49,370 nucleotides of DNA. Origin: a virus. The position numbers and the translations under genes are program-made. Shown in pieces: positions 34,313-42,833 of this stretch. The stretch lies in IMG/VR virus record IMGVR_UViG_3300025941_000035, positions 1 through 49,370 of that record. The stretch is one strand, 5' to 3'. Position 1 is the first letter of the stretch, and each line of letters starts with the position of its first letter. A model generated the notes under the pieces. It had not been told where the DNA came from. It saw only the letters and a program-made list of their open reading frames with translations, and made no database searches.

Positions 34313-35385
34313 AGTTCCTCATCCTCGTCGTCGTAACTATCGGTACTCAGGTCGGGTTCCTCATCCGCCTCCGGGAGATCCGGGAAAGCTGCGGCCGCTG
34401 CTGCCCCGGGCGGGAGGTTCATCCCCGCCAGGGTCATGCCACTCAGGTCCAACGAGACCAAGTGTGTCACACTATCAGGCTGGCTGAGCACTGCCGGTCC
34501 CATCATGTGGGTGAACTGCCCGGTCGTGACATCCCGGTGCTGGCGGTACTTACCCATCTCCAGTTGTCTCGCCCCGAGCGGACCCTGTGGCATCCACACG
34601 GTGACGATGCTGTCGGCCACGTCGATGTGGACCGTGCTTCCGCGTGGTTTCTTGGGCGACCCGTCCGTTGAGTGCGCGATGACCACCAGAGCGCGAGCGC
34701 CCACCTCGGTCAGCGCGAACAGCTTGAGGTCGCGGTAGTGGTGCATCGTGTTGGCCGAGTCGTTCTGGTCCTGCCCGAAGAACGAGGCTGAGAACGAGTC
34801 GATCAGCACCACCTCTACCTGCATGGCCCGCCACGCCGAGGCGATCCTCGCGCGCAGTGCGGGCACTCCGAGCGGGTGACCCTTGCGATGCGCGTTGACC
34901 ACGCTGACCTTGAGCGGATTGACGTTGGGGAACCCGTTCATCCAGTCCAGCATCAGCGAGCCGTCCATGTCGTAGGACATGGCACCGACCGAGCCATTGA
35001 TCTTCTGGACCTTCTGCCCCAACCAGTCGTCACCGGTCATCAGGGAGTGGAACATCTGGAGGGCGAGCGTCGACTTGCCGGACTGGGACGGGCCGAGCAC
35101 GATGCACAACCCGTTGTCCTTGACCACTCCCTCGATCAGGTCGGTGGGTGCGAGCGCAGGGGTGGACTGGTAGCTCGCCAGCGTCAGCATCTCCAACTCC
35201 GGCGTCAGGTCCGCGTCCACCTCCTGCTGGAACGTCAGCCCTGCCTCGTGTCTGATCCGTAGTCTCTCGATCTCCCTCTCCACCAGTGTCGCCCGCTCGA
35301 TGCGGGCCTTGACCTCTGCCTCTGCATTCGCTGCATCCGCGACTATCTTCCACTCTGTCTCTGCGGTTTCCGGAAACTGGACCAT
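34309..35385 (-). CDS. RecA-like ATPase (RepA/AAA_25 helicase-like)
   Basis: 358 residues. Start chosen at ATG 35385, preceded by GGAGGTGAG. A coiled N-terminal region (about 8-55) precedes a RecA fold: Walker A GPSQSGKST (98-106), LALQMFHSLMTGDDWLG, Walker B VEVVLIDSF (about 175-183) and a following AHSTDGS sensor-like segment. This matches replicative hexameric helicase/RepA-type ATPases. It follows a prim-pol gene, so the pair probably forms the phage primase-helicase. Codons 4-7 (FPET) are a GTTTCCGGAAAC site. Confidence 0.75.
   Translation of the reverse strand: MVQFPETAETEWKIVADAANAEAEVKARIERATLVEREIERLRIRHEAGLTFQQEVDADLTPELEMLTLASYQSTPALAPTDLIEGVVKDNGLCIVLGPSQSGKSTLALQMFHSLMTGDDWLGQKVQKINGSVGAMSYDMDGSLMLDWMNGFPNVNPLKVSVVNAHRKGHPLGVPALRARIASAWRAMQVEVVLIDSFSASFFGQDQNDSANTMHHYRDLKLFALTEVGARALVVIAHSTDGSPKKPRGSTVHIDVADSIVTVWMPQGPLGARQLEMGKYRQHRDVTTGQFTHMMGPAVLSQPDSVTHLVSLDLSGMTLAGMNLPPGAAAAAAFPDLPEADEEPDLSTDSYDDEDEEL
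34464..34475 (-). repeat. second repeat family, copy C
   Basis: ATAGTGTGACAC on the minus strand, identical to copy B, inside the RecA-like ATPase gene near its 3' end. Confidence 0.45.
35366..35377. repeat. dispersed palindrome site 22
   Basis: GTTTCCGGAAAC, fully palindromic, near the start of the RecA-like ATPase gene (FPET). Confidence 0.9.
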
Positions 35386-35416
35386 GTGCTCACCTCCTCT
35401 CTGGCCTCGGGTGTCG

Positions 35417-36301
35417 TCATGCCTCGTCGGGGAACAGCGCCTCAGCCTCACTCACCATGTCGGCGGTGGTCAGTCCGGCCCGCTTGAGGGCGGAGCCGAT
35501 GGTCGCCTTCACCTCGTCCTCCTCCAGCCCTGTCAGCAGCGCGGCCTCGATCAGTTCGTCCGGGTCGATCCCGTTGTCCACGCAGCGGGAGACGGCCCAG
35601 TGGAACCCGTTGTTGCGTTCGCCCTTGTTGAGGGTGGACACCCACTCGCGCAGGGCAGCGAGACTGGCACGGCGCTCAGAGGGCAGTAGCTGGATCGGCT
35701 TGTTGGTGTCGGTGTCGACCGGCGCGATGGTGGCTGCGATCAGGTCCCACCACAGTGGGTCGTCAGTGCTGTCCTCGGTCGGCCCGTGGTCCACGTAGGG
35801 GCCGGAGTAGATGGTGCCCTCGGCGTTGACGGCATCAGTCAGGTAGGACGGCGGGGCGATGACGTAGCCGCCCAGCCCGCGCACGTCCATGCCTAGCGTG
35901 GTGCCGCGTGCCTTGTTGGTCAGCCCCTTGGTCGAGGGGAAGTACAGGTGCCAGCCGCCCGAGGGTGTCTTGACGACACGCTTGCACCCGTTGAGCAGGC
36001 CGAGCCGATGCAGCATCGGGAGGTGCACCCGCCCGTCAGCCTGCTCCTTGATGTCCACGTCGAGCACGTCGTACAGGTGTCCGGTGGCGATGCCGATGGC
36101 TGCGTCACCACGAGCGCGCCACCAGCGGCGTATCTGAGAAACATCTGTGGTCGCCCCGTTGACACCGTTGTGGTTGAGCGGTGCCTTGGCCTTGGGGCCG
36201 GACGACTTACACGGGAACACGGGCTGGCCGGAGCGGGCGTAGGCGCAGGCTGCCCGGTAGAGGGTGTTGGGGTCGGGCTGCTCGTTTCCAGAAACCGTCA
36301 C
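35417..36301 (-). CDS. prim-pol domain primase/polymerase
   Basis: 294 residues, GTG start overlapping the previous stop. The first 200 residues match the bifunctional primase-polymerase N-terminal domain: an N-terminal GQPVFPCK, the catalytic pair in YDVLDVDIK (D81, D83), PSGGWHLYF (about 113-121) and GGYVIAPPS. The C-terminal 90 residues resemble a helical PriCT-like region. Codons 3-6 (VSGN) are a palindrome. It would prime replication forks with the adjacent ATPase. Confidence 0.85.
   Translation of the reverse strand: MTVSGNEQPDPNTLYRAACAYARSGQPVFPCKSSGPKAKAPLNHNGVNGATTDVSQIRRWWRARGDAAIGIATGHLYDVLDVDIKEQADGRVHLPMLHRLGLLNGCKRVVKTPSGGWHLYFPSTKGLTNKARGTTLGMDVRGLGGYVIAPPSYLTDAVNAEGTIYSGPYVDHGPTEDSTDDPLWWDLIAATIAPVDTDTNKPIQLLPSERRASLAALREWVSTLNKGERNNGFHWAVSRCVDNGIDPDELIEAALLTGLEEDEVKATIGSALKRAGLTTADMVSEAEALFPDEA
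36284..36295. repeat. dispersed palindrome site 23
   Basis: GTTTCCAGAAAC on the plus strand; codons 3-6 of the prim-pol gene (VSGN). Confidence 0.9.
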
Positions 36302-36828
36302 GACTCCCCCAACGCCTCAAGGATCGTGGCGTAGTCGTCGTAAACAGCGCGGCTGCCCTCTGCACTGGCGGTGTTCGCTGCCTGGTCGACCAACCTGTCG
36401 AGCGCCTCGCGCGCCAGGGTGAAGTCGGGTATCTCGATCACCCTACTGATGGTCTGCTCCCGCAGCGTGTCGCGCAGGTGCTTGCCCATGGGCAGGTACG
36501 CGAGCGGCGAGGTCAGGTCCATCTCGCTGGGATCTATCCCCAACAACTCGGCGTTCTCGGCCAGCGCCTTGGCAGCGGCGTTGGACAGGACCCGCTTGCC
36601 GTCACGGGGGTTGAGCCCGTACTCGCGCATCAGGATGCGGACCCGCTTGGTCGTCAGGCCGGAGTGGCGAGCCACCTCCTCGGGGCTCATGTAGTTGCGC
36701 ACGGCCTCGTGCAGCAGGAACCGGAGCGCCTCCATCAGCCCGGAGTTGAACTCGGTGTTGGCCTTCGACCACTGTGTGCGTGCCTCCCTCACGCTCTCCA
36801 GCGCGAGTTGCACGTTGAGTTTCTGCAT
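36298..36828 (-). CDS. helix-turn-helix DNA-binding protein
   Basis: 176 residues. A helical N-terminal arm (1-45) precedes a helix-turn-helix (about 46-72: YMSPEEVARHSGLTTKRVRI), then a conserved-looking basic GLNPRDGKRVLS and a helical C-terminal half that may dimerise. It stands between the prim-pol and the helicase operon parts. It could act as a replication-initiation or transcription factor, and it is a candidate reader of the dispersed palindromes, though nothing in the sequence proves this. The start overlaps the previous stop by one base. Confidence 0.7.
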   Translation of the reverse strand: MQKLNVQLALESVREARTQWSKANTEFNSGLMEALRFLLHEAVRNYMSPEEVARHSGLTTKRVRILMREYGLNPRDGKRVLSNAAAKALAENAELLGIDPSEMDLTSPLAYLPMGKHLRDTLREQTISRVIEIPDFTLAREALDRLVDQAANTASAEGSRAVYDDYATILEALGES

Positions 36829-37064
36829 CAGGTCTCCCTCTCGGCCTTGCATGATTCCGGACACGATGTCCAGTGGATCGGATTGGTGACCAATGAACTG
36901 CTCCCGGTCTTGGGATCGATGGTGAAGTGCCAGCACCGGCCACCCCACACGACTCGACCTTCGGCTTCGCTGCCCCGGATGTAGGCCCTGTCGAGAGACA
37001 GGCCGGTGAGGCTCGACAGCCTGCGGAGTTTGCGCTCTCCGAGAATGTGTCCTGCTATGCCCAT
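36828..37064 (-). CDS. small hypothetical protein
   Basis: 78 residues with a basic N-terminal helix (ERKLRRLSSLTGLSLDRAYI) and a CPESC pair near the C-terminus. It separates the HTH gene from the SNF2 helicase. Function unknown. Confidence 0.6.
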   Translation of the reverse strand: MGIAGHILGERKLRRLSSLTGLSLDRAYIRGSEAEGRVVWGGRCWHFTIDPKTGSSSLVTNPIHWTSCPESCKAERET

Positions 37065-37076
37065 CGTCTGTCCTGT

Positions 37077-38642
37077 CTACAGCCGCAACGAGTTGCGGAT
37101 GTGGTCGAGTAGTGCCTTCTCCAGGTTGCCCCGGTCCTTGTGCCTGTCGAGCATGACTTGATCTATCGAACCCGGCACGAACACGTTCCAGTGCGTTACC
37201 GGCTTTGTCTGTCCCTTGCGACGGAACCGTCCCCGAGCCTGCACCCAGTCGTTGCGCCTCTCCGAGTACGAGCCGTAGACCGCGTGCTGCGCAGTGACCA
37301 GTTCGTTGACCGAGACCGACATGGTGCGTGCTTGAGCCACGAGGATCATACGTCCCGGGTTTCTGGAAACGTCACCGAAACGCTGACGGATGTCAAGCCG
37401 GTCCTTGCCCGACGTCGCCCCGGTGATGACCTCGACGCACGTGCTCGGCTCCATCTGTGCCAACCGCTGCGCCAGCAGGGCGCACTCGGACTTGAAGTAG
37501 CCGAACAGTACGACGCGCTGTTCCCCGCCCAACTGGACCGTGGCGATCTCGCACATGGCCTTGCGCTTGGACGAGCCGATGACGTGGGTCACCTCGGTGT
37601 CGGTGTCGCGGATGAACCCGGCCGTGATCTGGCGGAGCTTCATGATCTTCGCCAGCGCGTTCGGTGCCTCGATCAACTCGCCCGAGGCGAGCAGCGCGGC
37701 CAGGTCGTTGTGCATCTCGGTGTACGCCTTGCGCTCACGCGGGCTCAGCGTCACGTGGATGTCCACGTCCTTCTCGGGCGGCAGGTCCATCGCGTCATCG
37801 AGCCGCATGACGTGGCTGCGCTCAGCGATCCGGGCTCGGAAGTCACCGTGCTCCAGGTAGCCGCGCACGTCCTTGCCTCGGTAGCCACCCTTGGTGGTGT
37901 ACCTGTCGCGGAACACACCGAACGACCAGGGCTTGATCGACTTGCGCCGCATGAGCGACATGCGCAGCGGCTGCTTGGTCCACGGCTTGCCGTAGTCGTC
38001 GCTGAACGTCCACGGTGCCAGGAACCGCCACTGCCCGTAGCAGTCGAGGATGCTGTGCGGGTTGACCGTGCCGGTGAGGATCATGCGGTGCGGTGCTAGC
38101 TGACCCATCTGGTACATGGCCTTGGAGATGTTGGCCTCCGCGCCCTTGATGATGTGGCTCTCGTCCACCACGATCAGGTGCGGCGCGTAGGCACGGACAG
38201 CGCGCAGCATCTTGATCGTCTTGGCCCGCTCGTCGCAGAACGAGGAGATCGCACCCGCCGACACGGACAGGATGGTCACTCGGGCATTGTGGTTCGCTCC
38301 ACGATGGTTGACGCCGATGGGTGCGTGCGGCACCATGGCCCAGTCGTGCGCCGCACGGATCTTGCCCATGATCGAGACGGTGCTGCCCTGGAGGAATCTC
38401 GCCTTGACCACCGAGTCCATGAAGTCCGGAGGCTGGAGCACCCACGTGTCGGCAGCGGTCAGCGGTGCTACAACTAGCACCCGCACTTCGCCGTAGCGAG
38501 GGGCGAGTTTCTGGTCCACCCACGCCAGCGTCGCCCCGGTCTTGCCCACGCCCGGGTCCCACAGCAGGGCACCGATGCCGTCGACGGTTTCCAGAAACTT
38601 GACACCCTCGACCTGGTGCTTCATCAGTGCGTACACAGTCAT
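37077..38642 (-). CDS. SNF2-family DEAD/DEAH helicase
   Basis: 521 residues. N-terminal KHQVEGVKFLE, Walker A DPGVGKTGAT (29-38), DEAH-box variant DESH (160-163), LTGTVNPHS (motif III-like) and a C-terminal half with VSVNELVTAQHAVYG and QARGRFRRKGQ (motifs V and VI). This is the two-RecA-domain layout of phage SNF2-like translocases, which often accompany family A polymerases and VRR-NUC nucleases. Two palindromes lie inside, FLET at 17-20 and VSRN at about 425-428. Confidence 0.9.
   Translation of the reverse strand: MTVYALMKHQVEGVKFLETVDGIGALLWDPGVGKTGATLAWVDQKLAPRYGEVRVLVVAPLTAADTWVLQPPDFMDSVVKARFLQGSTVSIMGKIRAAHDWAMVPHAPIGVNHRGANHNARVTILSVSAGAISSFCDERAKTIKMLRAVRAYAPHLIVVDESHIIKGAEANISKAMYQMGQLAPHRMILTGTVNPHSILDCYGQWRFLAPWTFSDDYGKPWTKQPLRMSLMRRKSIKPWSFGVFRDRYTTKGGYRGKDVRGYLEHGDFRARIAERSHVMRLDDAMDLPPEKDVDIHVTLSPRERKAYTEMHNDLAALLASGELIEAPNALAKIMKLRQITAGFIRDTDTEVTHVIGSSKRKAMCEIATVQLGGEQRVVLFGYFKSECALLAQRLAQMEPSTCVEVITGATSGKDRLDIRQRFGDVSRNPGRMILVAQARTMSVSVNELVTAQHAVYGSYSERRNDWVQARGRFRRKGQTKPVTHWNVFVPGSIDQVMLDRHKDRGNLEKALLDHIRNSLRL
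37359..37370. repeat. dispersed palindrome site 24
   Basis: GTTTCTGGAAAC on the plus strand; read VSRN in the SNF2 helicase C-terminal half. Confidence 0.9.
38587..38598. repeat. dispersed palindrome site 25
   Basis: GTTTCCAGAAAC on the plus strand; read FLET near the N-terminus of the SNF2 helicase. Confidence 0.9.
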
Positions 38643-38675
38643 TCCTCTCTGCCTCGTGGGCGGCGGTGGCTGGAT

Positions 38676-38795
38676 CTATGTGAACAGGACCAGCCCGAGC
38701 TTGATGGTGAGCATGACGGCGGCGGTCATCGAGCACAGCCAGAACACACGTCCGGTCCAGACGGCGAAGGGGGGCGTTGGCTTGTCGTCGCTCAT
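38676..38795 (-). CDS. very small membrane protein
   Basis: 39 residues with one hydrophobic helix (VFWLCSMTAAVMLTIKLGLV). ATG overlaps the previous TGA (ATGA). Likely a single-pass membrane peptide; unknown role. Confidence 0.55.
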   Translation of the reverse strand: MSDDKPTPPFAVWTGRVFWLCSMTAAVMLTIKLGLVLFT

Positions 38796-39142
38796 GCGCC
38801 GTCAGCCTGCTTCGGCATCTTCGGTGCGTTCTTCATGAGCCGGAGCAGCGCCTCCAGGTCGGCGTTCGTCGGAAACTTCGGCTCTGGCTTCTTGGAGGCA
38901 CGGGCCTCGTGCATCTTCTCCAGACGCCTGCCCAACTCCTGGGCCATCGCCTTCCTGCGCCTGCCGCCCTCGCGGTCGAGAGTGGTGACCACCATCAGCA
39001 CGCCGTAGCGCACCACGGCGGGCAGGTCGCCCCGCTTCGCCGCCTTGCGCAGGCCGTAGACGCGGAGGAAGCCGAACACGAGGGTGGCGCTGACCCCACC
39101 GACCAACTCGCTGGTGCTCATGTCCTTCGGTGACCTGCTCAT
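38792..39142 (-). CDS. hypothetical membrane-associated basic protein
   Basis: 116 residues. One moderately hydrophobic segment (SELVGGVSATLVFGFLRVYG) is followed by a strongly basic helical region. GGAGG lies only 4 bases before ATG 39142; a GTG three bases upstream is the alternative start. Coupled to both neighbours. Function unknown. Confidence 0.55.
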   Translation of the reverse strand: MSRSPKDMSTSELVGGVSATLVFGFLRVYGLRKAAKRGDLPAVVRYGVLMVVTTLDREGGRRRKAMAQELGRRLEKMHEARASKKPEPKFPTNADLEALLRLMKNAPKMPKQADGA

Positions 39143-39378
39143 CACGCCTCCTGACCGGCCATGCGACGGGCCGCACGGCGTGCGTCACGACGGGCCTTGC
39201 CGCGCAACGTGCGGTCGCGGTCCTTCTCGTAGGGCTTGACCACCCGGTTGAGCACGCGGGTCCACCGTCCGGTCAACTCGTCCTTGGGGAACGTCTTGCG
39301 GAACAGGGCCTTCTCGCGGGAGAACTCCCGCATCTTCTCGGTGATGTTGGTGTACTTGACCTTCTTCGTTCGCGTCAC
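39142..39378 (-). CDS. small basic protein
   Basis: 78 residues, very rich in Arg and Lys, with an Arg/Ala-rich C-terminus (KARRDARRAARRMAG) likely to bind nucleic acid or be disordered. GTG start overlapping the polymerase stop. It immediately follows the polymerase gene. Confidence 0.6.
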   Translation of the reverse strand: MTRTKKVKYTNITEKMREFSREKALFRKTFPKDELTGRWTRVLNRVVKPYEKDRDRTLRGKARRDARRAARRMAGQEA

Positions 39379-41522
39379 TTCTTGTACCTCTCCATGATTG
39401 CGCCCTCGCCCTTGACGACGAGAGACGGAGCCCATGACGGCGGGTTCGCCATCATGCCTAGCGTGTCTGCCAGCACCTGATCCGCATGGCGCTTGTGCAC
39501 CTCCAACACTACCTCATCGTGCACGTGGAGAACGAGGCGGGCAGGCCAGCCGGAGGCTGTCTCCGCTTCGATCTTCATGATGAGGTCGAACAGCACGTCG
39601 CGGGCCACGGCCTGCGTCACGTTCTCGGTCAGCTTCCCGCCGTGCGTCTCAGTCCGGACGTGGCCGACGCCGCTCGACTTGCCCATGAACGTGCGCCGGT
39701 CGATGCGGTCGGGGTTGGTGTCGCTGGGCCACGAGCGAGCGAAGCGGTACCAGATGGACCGGCCACTGGGCAGGACCATCCGGTTGTGCCGTCCGTCACG
39801 GATCATCGCCACGACGTGGCCCTGTCCGAACCGTGCACCCCGGCCAGCACTGGCTACGTCGAACGCCTTGGCGCACAGTTTCCAGAAACGCACCGTCTCG
39901 GGGCTGGCCTCGCGGAACAGGTCTCGCATCCGGATGAGTTCGGGGTAGTTGTGCGAGTCCCGTTCCCACTCGTGGAACTTGCCCGGTCGGCCAGCCGCCA
40001 CCCACAGTGCGTGCAGGTCGGGGTAGTTGCCGACGTCGATGCCCGCCTCCTCGGCACCCATGGTCACCATCGCACCAGCACCGCCCGCGTACCCGAGCGC
40101 GAGGTTGGCGACCTTGGCCTTGGCCCGGGTCATGCACCATTGGCAGGTGCCGCACTTGTCGCACCGCTTGAGCGACTCGATCATCAGCGCCTTGTCGACG
40201 CCGAACATGGTGGCAGCGGTCGCCTCGTATATCTTGCCCTGCCCAGCGAACTCGACCTGCACCCACTTCTCGCCGGTCAGCCACCCGAGCACCCGTGCCT
40301 CGATGGCGTTGTAGTCCACCGTCACGAACAGGTGGTCACGGGCCGGGACCAGGCTGGCACGGACCGCACCCTTGGCGATCTCGGGTGCGTTGCGTCCAGC
40401 GTTTCCAGAAACCAGCAGACGTAGCTCAGCCTTGGTCGCCTCCTTGCGGGGGAGGTTCTGCGGCTGGATGCCACGCCCAGCCTCGCGGCCAGTGTGCGCT
40501 CCGTAGTAGCGGAGGCTGCCACGGATACGCCCGTCCTTGCAGCGGGTGTCGAGTGCGGCCTTGTGCTTGCTCACCGAGGACAGGCTCGCCTTACCCTTGA
40601 GGATCAGCGCCTCGCGCACCTCGTCGGGGATCAGGTCGTCGCGCAACGCCTCCTCGCGGTGGTCCTTGTCGAGTGACTGCATCGGGTAGCCCTGCGACTC
40701 CAACCAGGTGTGGAACTGCGGGCCGGAGTTTGGGTTGTCGAGCAGGGTCATCTGCTTGAGCACGCCCATCAGCCGGTCCTTCTCGATCTCGACCTGCCGC
40801 ATGGCCTGCTCGGACAGCGCCCGGAAGTGACGGATGCCCCGGTCGTTGATGCGCTGGTCGGCCTCGTACTCGGCCTGCAAGGCGGGCAGCATAGGCGGGA
40901 AGTTGTTGGCGACCACGGCCTCGGTCAGCACGTCGTTGATGCAGTACCGTTTGAAGTGATCGAAGTCTGCGCTGTGGTCGATGCCACACCAGCACAGGGG
41001 CTTGTACCCCAGCCGCGCTGACTCTTGGCACGTGTCGTGGAACCGACCGCCCTGCTTCTTGTCCGGAACTGAGAACAGCTTGATGAGGCGTCGACCCTCG
41101 GGGTCCTTGCGGATGGTGGCACGCACGGCGCGGGCCACCTCATCGAGGGTGCCGAACACGCCATTGACGTTCGCCAGCACGGCGCTGCACCACCAGTTCT
41201 CGGGATCGAGGTAGGTACCGTCCGGCATACCGAGCCACTTGCTGGAGACGATGCGCTCGAAGTTCGCGTTGAAGGCGTGTTTCTGGAAACGAGGATCGGT
41301 GAGGATGCGGGTGAACTGAGCCACCTCGACGGGATCATTCTGATCCAAGACCCGGGGCCTGCCGTACTTGGTGGCACCACCGGGGTACTGACGGATGGGG
41401 GTGTACGCCGCGACCAGCAGTCCGAACTCGGGGTCCTCGCAGTAGCGGTACGCACCGTACTTGATGTCGGTGGCGGAGCGGGTCTCGTAGTCGAGCCGGA
41501 TGCCGATGGTCTTGGCGGTCAT
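39375..41522 (-). CDS. family A DNA polymerase
   Basis: 715 residues from ATG 41522. The N-terminal 3'-5' exonuclease begins with LDYETRS (D11, E13). The polymerase core has motif A VTVDYNAIEARV (D about 402), motif B in the fingers (AKAKVANLALGYAGG, about 466-480) and motif C LHVHDEVVLEV (D about 668). A four-cysteine cluster (RCDKCGTCQWC, about 452-462) sits just before motif B. Three palindromes lie inside (FQK about 79, VSGN about 371, FWK about 545). This is the replicative polymerase of the phage. Confidence 0.93.
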   Translation of the reverse strand: MTAKTIGIRLDYETRSATDIKYGAYRYCEDPEFGLLVAAYTPIRQYPGGATKYGRPRVLDQNDPVEVAQFTRILTDPRFQKHAFNANFERIVSSKWLGMPDGTYLDPENWWCSAVLANVNGVFGTLDEVARAVRATIRKDPEGRRLIKLFSVPDKKQGGRFHDTCQESARLGYKPLCWCGIDHSADFDHFKRYCINDVLTEAVVANNFPPMLPALQAEYEADQRINDRGIRHFRALSEQAMRQVEIEKDRLMGVLKQMTLLDNPNSGPQFHTWLESQGYPMQSLDKDHREEALRDDLIPDEVREALILKGKASLSSVSKHKAALDTRCKDGRIRGSLRYYGAHTGREAGRGIQPQNLPRKEATKAELRLLVSGNAGRNAPEIAKGAVRASLVPARDHLFVTVDYNAIEARVLGWLTGEKWVQVEFAGQGKIYEATAATMFGVDKALMIESLKRCDKCGTCQWCMTRAKAKVANLALGYAGGAGAMVTMGAEEAGIDVGNYPDLHALWVAAGRPGKFHEWERDSHNYPELIRMRDLFREASPETVRFWKLCAKAFDVASAGRGARFGQGHVVAMIRDGRHNRMVLPSGRSIWYRFARSWPSDTNPDRIDRRTFMGKSSGVGHVRTETHGGKLTENVTQAVARDVLFDLIMKIEAETASGWPARLVLHVHDEVVLEVHKRHADQVLADTLGMMANPPSWAPSLVVKGEGAIMERYKK
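39878..39889. repeat. dispersed palindrome site 26
   Basis: GTTTCCAGAAAC on the plus strand; read RFWK in the polymerase palm/fingers part. Confidence 0.9.
40401..40412. repeat. dispersed palindrome site 27
   Basis: GTTTCCAGAAAC on the plus strand; read VSGN ahead of polymerase motif A. Confidence 0.9.
41279..41290. repeat. dispersed palindrome site 28
   Basis: GTTTCTGGAAAC on the plus strand; read RFQK in the polymerase exonuclease part. Confidence 0.9.
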
Positions 41523-41740
41523 ACGTGGATACCCCACAGCAGCATCGCGGTGTTCGACTCACGCAGCCTTATGCGCCGAACGTGCTCGGCCACGTAGGGA
41601 GCGATGACGCTCGGGTAGGCCAGACCGTCACGCACCTGGCTAGCGAAGTCAGCGAACTGGACCTTGACGAACTCTCGCTTGACGATGGCCTCGGCCAGAC
41701 GGACGGGACCTGTAACGGCGTCGTCGGCGAACCTGCTCAT
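41519..41740 (-). CDS. small hypothetical protein
   Basis: 73 residues, helical and mildly basic, coupled by ATGA to the polymerase. It is the first gene after the hairpin at 41783-41813. No family recognised. Confidence 0.6.
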   Translation of the reverse strand: MSRFADDAVTGPVRLAEAIVKREFVKVQFADFASQVRDGLAYPSVIAPYVAEHVRRIRLRESNTAMLLWGIHV

Positions 41741-41768
41741 GTCCCCTCCTCGCTCTGTCTGTTGGGTG

Positions 41769-41780
41769 GTTTCTGGAAAC
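41769..41780. repeat. dispersed palindrome site 29
   Basis: GTTTCTGGAAAC in the gap downstream of the SSB gene, 2 bases from a CCCCGCTCTCT hairpin. Confidence 0.92.
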
Positions 41781-41782
41781 GA

Positions 41783-41813
41783 CCCCGCTCTCTCCCATGT
41801 AAAGAGAGCGGGG
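41783..41813 (-). terminator. hairpin after SSB gene
   Basis: CCCCGCTCTCT pairs with AGAGAGCGGGG over a 9-base loop in the gap downstream of the SSB gene, followed on the minus strand directly by the palindrome. Likely attenuates transcription from the SSB gene into the polymerase gene. Confidence 0.6.
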
Positions 41814-41830
41814 CCGCGCCCCAGGGAAGG

Positions 41831-42640
41831 TCAGGCGTCCTCGTCGTCCAGGTCGGCGTAGAGGTCGTCGTCCTCGTCGGCCTCGTCCAGGTCCACGAGG
41901 TCGTCCTCCTCGGCGGGCGGCGGAGCAGCCGCCTTCTTCGCCGCCGCCTTCTTGGCAGCGGTGGAGGAAGCAGCCTTCTTCGCCGCCGCACGCTTGGCCG
42001 GGGGCGGAGCGGGCTCCGCCTCGGGCTCGTCGTCCAGCAGGTCCTCGCCCTCGTCCAGGCCCAGGTCCTCGTCGTCGTCCAGCATGTCGAACATCGACTC
42101 GACGGCGGGCTTGCCGCCACCTCCGATGGCCTCGCCGTCAGCGATCTTCTGCACGCCGTTCAAGCCGCAGCCGACGCCGTGGTTGCCCTCGGTGGAGTAG
42201 CCGTAGAACTCGACGGCGATCTTGGCCTTGACCCCGGCGTAGATCGCACCCGGGTCGGTGATCGGGACGCGGTGCCGGTCGACCACGGCGACGGGCTTGG
42301 TGCTGCGCGCGTTGATGAACCAGCAGCCGAGACGCTCGGGGTACTTCTCGCCCTTGGTCGTGGTGCCGTCGTCGGTGAGCTGGTCCTTCTCCTTGTCGCC
42401 GTCGCGCAGTGGGTTCTTCAACTGCTTCCAGCGGTCACCCGCCTTGGCCTCGCCGACCTTCTTGATGGCGAGGAGGATGGCTCGCGCCGTCTCCTTGTCC
42501 GACTTCGGGATCAGGAACTGGACGTCGTAGATGTCCGTTCCCTTGGTCTTGTGCTTCCCCTTCGTGGACTCGAACACACGGGGGAACGAGAGGGTTCCGA
42601 TCCCGGTAGTGAGGTGAACTGTGATCTTTTCTCCGGCCAT
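41831..42640 (-). CDS. DUF2815-type single-stranded DNA-binding protein
   Basis: 269 residues from ATG 42640, the probable start although no clear Shine-Dalgarno precedes it; an in-frame ATG at 42654 is the alternative. The folded part (about 1-185) begins with HLTTGIGTLSFPRVFE and resembles the DUF2815/T7 gp2.5 SSB group. It is followed by a long disordered tail with alternating acidic blocks and Lys/Ala runs (KRAAAKKAASS), ending in the acidic LYADLDDEDA expected of an SSB that recruits replication partners. The Lys/Ala runs resemble histone-H1-like tails. Confidence 0.8.
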   Translation of the reverse strand: MAGEKITVHLTTGIGTLSFPRVFESTKGKHKTKGTDIYDVQFLIPKSDKETARAILLAIKKVGEAKAGDRWKQLKNPLRDGDKEKDQLTDDGTTTKGEKYPERLGCWFINARSTKPVAVVDRHRVPITDPGAIYAGVKAKIAVEFYGYSTEGNHGVGCGLNGVQKIADGEAIGGGGKPAVESMFDMLDDDEDLGLDEGEDLLDDEPEAEPAPPPAKRAAAKKAASSTAAKKAAAKKAAAPPPAEEDDLVDLDEADEDDDLYADLDDEDA

Positions 42641-42694
42641 GGTGGCTGGTCTCATTTCTGTGAGTTGCCCTTGAGGGGCTGGGAGGTGATGCAG

Positions 42695-42706
42695 GTTTCC
42701 GGAAAC
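42695..42706. repeat. dispersed palindrome site 30
   Basis: GTTTCCGGAAAC, fully palindromic, in the leader of the SSB gene. Confidence 0.92.
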
Positions 42707-42821
42707 CGTCCGGTTCGGTACTGCTGTGTTGCGCACGGGGTACCAAGTCTCCCGCTCCCGGTCCCACTAATCACACCTACGGGTTGCCCCGCTAACCGGC
42801 CCTTACATCAACACGCACAGT

Positions 42822-42833
42822 GTATCACACTAT
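42822..42833 (-). repeat. second repeat family, copy A
   Basis: ATAGTGTGATAC on the minus strand, upstream of the SSB leader. Related copies at 46974-46985 and 34464-34475 differ by at most one base. Confidence 0.5.

Noticed and set aside
34876-38099. Long plus-strand frames in the leftward arm
   Set aside because: They lie opposite well-supported ATPase, prim-pol and helicase genes and lack ribosome sites and recognisable domains.
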